From an uncultured Granulosicoccaceae bacterium (lineage in GTDB: Bacteria > Pseudomonadota > Gammaproteobacteria > Granulosicoccales > Granulosicoccaceae): DNA of 34,301 bases. The notes beneath the pieces are model-generated. The model saw only the letters and a program-made list of their open reading frames with translations. It had not been told where the DNA came from and did no database searches. Shown one piece after another: positions 32,223 through 34,301 of the stretch. A program made the translations under genes and the position numbers. The stretch spans positions 1 to 34,301 of the forward strand of contig CALLOA010000209.1 in NCBI GenBank assembly GCA_938005265.1. The letters run 5' to 3'. Each line of letters opens with the position of its first letter. Within the stretch, counting starts at the first letter, position 1.

Positions 32223-32589
32223 ATGTAAACTCCGCTTCTGGTTTTTTTGGGTAATTCGCTCGGACATAGTTTTGCCGTACACAGGCGCTTAGCTGCGGTT
32301 ATTAATCTGGTTTTCCTCAAGTATCTAGCGACCAAATATGCCGATATCACATGTGGCATCTGTGTGGTGTGTCAAGAATTGTTGGATTCGGCTAAATAAT
32401 GCTGGCTGTAACTGTTGTCACTTTCAGGGAAATTTTGCTGTCAGCCCGGCATGCATGGCCTGATGAATCTAGAGCTTTGTGTTAGCTATGGCGGCTGCAA
32501 CATAAATGTCTATCGCAAAAATCCGTATTAATCTGAAGTTACCGGTGTTTTGTACCGCTATCAGTGCTTCGTAGAGCCAGAAAAGTGGA
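32223..32589. other. Gene-free stretch between the G8-protein and sensor-kinase genes
   Basis: Divergent intergenic region of 367 bases. It contains the minus-strand promoter described separately, and an 8-bp palindrome CACATGTG at 32348-32355 beside it. On the plus strand TTGTGT near 32480 and CATAAA 18 bases later are a weak possible promoter for the kinase. No small gene with a ribosome site was found. Confidence 0.55.
32346..32375 (-). promoter_or_regulatory. Candidate sigma-70 promoter for the G8-protein gene
   Basis: On the minus strand, a perfect TTGACA (plus 32370-32375), 18 bases, then TGTGAT (plus 32346-32351, four of six matches). Transcription would begin near 32339, about 117 bases before the ATG. 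The palindrome CACATGTG overlaps the -10 box and could be a control site. Confidence 0.5.
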
Positions 32590-34301
32590 ATGGATACAGG
32601 TGTTTCAACGAAACTTCTATATCAGCAGTTCCGTCAGCTGATACAGGGGGCACGCAAAACCTTGGCGATTGGGGTTTGCGCCATGCTGCTTGCTGCGTTT
32701 TTACTTATCCGGGATTTGCCTTTTCAACCACTCATGTGGTGGTTGTCTTCGGGGATAACGCTGGCACTGCTGCGGGCGCTCGTTGTAAAAAAATCCGAAA
32801 GCGTAATGCATGAAGCCACAAGTCTGGAGCGCTGGGTAAAAATATACACCTGCGTTGTTTTTCTCAGTGGCTTACATTGGGGGGCGTTTATGCTCTTCTG
32901 GAGTAGTGAGCTGCCCTCCGCTATTCAAATCGAAATATTACTGTTTCCCATCGCCCTGGTGGCAGGTGCGGTCGCAGGCTATGGCGTGTGGATGCCTGCT
33001 TACATCGCCTTCCTGCTACCGTGCTTGTTGCCAGTCATTGCAGTATTTATGTTCACCAGTGCTGATGGCTATGCATCTATCGTTGCACCGGGTGTTCTAT
33101 TTCTTGTTGCACTGATTTTGCTGTGCAAGCAGTACCAGAAAAACATTCGTGAATCCATTTTGTTGCAATTGGAAAACCATCGCTTAATTAACGACTTGTC
33201 GCAACAGAACTCGCAGCTTGAGAGCGCCATGGAGCACGCCGAGTGCGCATCGAAAGCTAAAAGCCAGTTTCTTGCGACCATGAGCCATGAAATACGCACA
33301 CCCATGAACGGGGTGCTTGGCATGACTCAGTTGCTACAAAAGACCGGTCTGGATGAAAAACAACGGCACTACACGGATACCATTCAGGGGTCGGCGCATT
33401 CCTTGTTGGAAATCATCAATGACGTGCTTGATTTTTCAAAAATAGAAGCCGGCAGGGTTGAATTGGAGTGTATTGAATTTGCACCCCGTGAAATTGCTGA
33501 TCAAGTGTGCCACTTGATGCAGGGTAATGTTCTTAACAAAGGGCTTAGGCTTAATTGCGTGGTAAGTGCCGAAGTGCCAGAGCTTTTGCGGGGTGATCCC
33601 TTGCGCATCAAACAAATACTCAACAACCTGATTAGCAACGCAGTCAAGTTCACCTCTGCAGGCACAATTGAACTTAAAATATCTCCAACTTTTGCTCCGC
33701 AGGATAGCGATACTTACTGCCAGCTTGAGTTTTCGGTTACTGATTCGGGTATCGGTATTGCCGAAGAAAATCTGGATCTTGTTTTTCAGGAATTTTCGCA
33801 AGCTGACGGTACAACTACGCGTAATTTTGGTGGCACTGGACTCGGCCTGGCAATATCGAGACATCTGGCGCAACTGATGGGCGGAGACATAAGGCTTGAG
33901 AGCAAGCTAGAAAGTGGCTCTGTGTTTACTTTTTACGCCGGATTCGAAGTCTCCATGCCGGATGCCCGCGATGGTTCGCGGCCAGTTGAGTATGAAGCAC
34001 AAAGCATGAATCCTGACATGCTTCAAGGGCTGCGTATTCTGGTGGTTGAAGATAGTCCGGTAAACCAGGAGGTGGCCTGTGCAATGTTGGAAGCAGCGGG
34101 TGTTGAAGTTGTGAGTGCTGACAACGGCCGGCAGGCACTCGAGTTGGTTAGCAAGTGCCTGCAGCCTGAGGTTATTGCGTTTGATGTGGTACTGATGGAT
34201 TGCCAGATGCCGGAAATGGATGGCTACGAAGCGACGCGACGCATCCGGTCGCTGGGTGGGCAATATGTGTTGGATCTGCCGATAATTGCGCTCACAGCCA
34301 A
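32590..34301 (+). CDS. Hybrid sensor histidine kinase, partial (runs off the right edge)
   Basis: At least 570 residues, incomplete at the C-terminus. An in-frame TAG at 32572 and the ATG at 32590 fix the start. Residues 24-185 hold about six membrane helices with no named sensor domain that I recognise. A coiled coil (about 190-230) leads to HisKA with phosphorylated H233 ([12 protein letters not shown]). The HATPase region has an N box near N346/N350 ([10 protein letters not shown]), G1 DSGIGI (385-390) and G2 GGTGLGL (414-420). A receiver domain follows with E487-D488 and phosphoacceptor D537 ([11 protein letters not shown]); the conserved threonine (T569) is at the window edge. Hpt or further receiver domains may lie beyond. 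It is adjacent to, and divergent from, the G8 gene; the ligand is unknown. Confidence 0.93.
   Translation, partial: MDTGVSTKLLYQQFRQLIQGARKTLAIGVCAMLLAAFLLIRDLPFQPLMWWLSSGITLALLRALVVKKSESVMHEATSLERWVKIYTCVVFLSGLHWGAFMLFWSSELPSAIQIEILLFPIALVAGAVAGYGVWMPAYIAFLLPCLLPVIAVFMFTSADGYASIVAPGVLFLVALILLCKQYQKNIRESILLQLENHRLINDLSQQNSQLESAMEHAECASKAKSQFLATMSHEIRTPMNGVLGMTQLLQKTGLDEKQRHYTDTIQGSAHSLLEIINDVLDFSKIEAGRVELECIEFAPREIADQVCHLMQGNVLNKGLRLNCVVSAEVPELLRGDPLRIKQILNNLISNAVKFTSAGTIELKISPTFAPQDSDTYCQLEFSVTDSGIGIAEENLDLVFQEFSQADGTTTRNFGGTGLGLAISRHLAQLMGGDIRLESKLESGSVFTFYAGFEVSMPDARDGSRPVEYEAQSMNPDMLQGLRILVVEDSPVNQEVACAMLEAAGVEVVSADNGRQALELVSKCLQPEVIAFDVVLMDCQMPEMDGYEATRRIRSLGGQYVLDLPIIALTA

Noticed and set aside
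32223..32282. Upstream ATGs for the G8 lipoprotein
   Set aside because: They add charged residues before the lipoprotein signal and have no ribosome site, unlike ATG 32222.
32346..32375. CRP-type binding site near the G8 promoter
   Set aside because: Only one TGTGA half-site is present; no TCACA partner lies six bases away.
1..34301. CRISPR arrays, tRNA, rRNA, transposases or phage genes
   Set aside because: I looked for regularly spaced repeats, cloverleaf-like sequences and mobile-element proteins and saw none.

Overview
The window looks like chromosomal DNA of a Gammaproteobacterium, probably a free-living marine or aquatic heterotroph. Two conserved gene orders point there. One is lptD-surA-pdxA-rsmA-apaG-apaH on the minus strand (17295 down to 10463), the same order as in Escherichia coli. 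The other is mltB-rlpA-dacA-type carboxypeptidase-ybeD-lipB-lipA on the plus strand (20736 to 26347). The habitat is inference: it rests on a membrane pyrophosphatase with K+-dependent signature residues and a possible Na+-pumping glutamate, and on a lipoprotein sulfatase. I see no phage, transposase, integrase, rRNA, tRNA or CRISPR array. The genus cannot be told from this sequence.

Layout. (1) 1-7.8 kb is a run of unrelated, mostly small genes, nearly all on the plus strand: a GFA-type zinc protein, an alkyltransferase-like DNA repair protein (minus strand), a MATE exporter, a pentapeptide-repeat protein, a tautomerase, a Ca2+/cation exchanger, a DUF1801 protein, a CsaA/YgjH-like tRNA-binding protein, a GNAT acetyltransferase, a cupin, a small membrane protein and an exported ankyrin-repeat protein. 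Several of the gaps hold hairpins or repeats. (2) 7.9-10.4 kb is a divergent pair, a TtuC/DmlA-type tartrate/malate dehydrogenase and an enolase-superfamily acid-sugar dehydratase or racemase, around a perfect 12-bp palindrome. It is probably an acid-sugar catabolic locus. (3) 10.4-17.3 kb is the outer-membrane biogenesis and housekeeping operon. (4) 17.5-20.4 kb holds ung and hppA, which converge on a bidirectional terminator. (5) 20.7-26.3 kb is the cell-wall and lipoate cluster. (6) 26.3-27.0 kb is a small predicted outer-membrane beta-barrel protein. (7) 27.2-34.3 kb is the most unusual part: a lipoprotein sulfatase and a lipoprotein with a G8 domain plus beta-helix (CEMIP/TMEM2/fibrocystin-like) converge on a shared terminator. 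They are followed by a hybrid sensor kinase that runs off the right edge.

How the genes work together. LptD, its folding chaperone SurA, MltB, RlpA and the D,D-carboxypeptidase cover outer-membrane and peptidoglycan maintenance. LipB and LipA make protein-bound lipoate. ApaH and RsmA belong to nucleotide and ribosome housekeeping. HppA recovers pyrophosphate energy as an ion gradient. The sulfatase and G8 proteins are both predicted outer-membrane lipoproteins and may act together on a sulfated polysaccharide at the cell surface. That pairing is the best candidate for an undescribed system here.

Start sites are often not ATG in this genome (TTG for lptD and surA, GTG for pdxA, apaG and lipB). 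Where a ribosome binding site decides the start, the entry says so.
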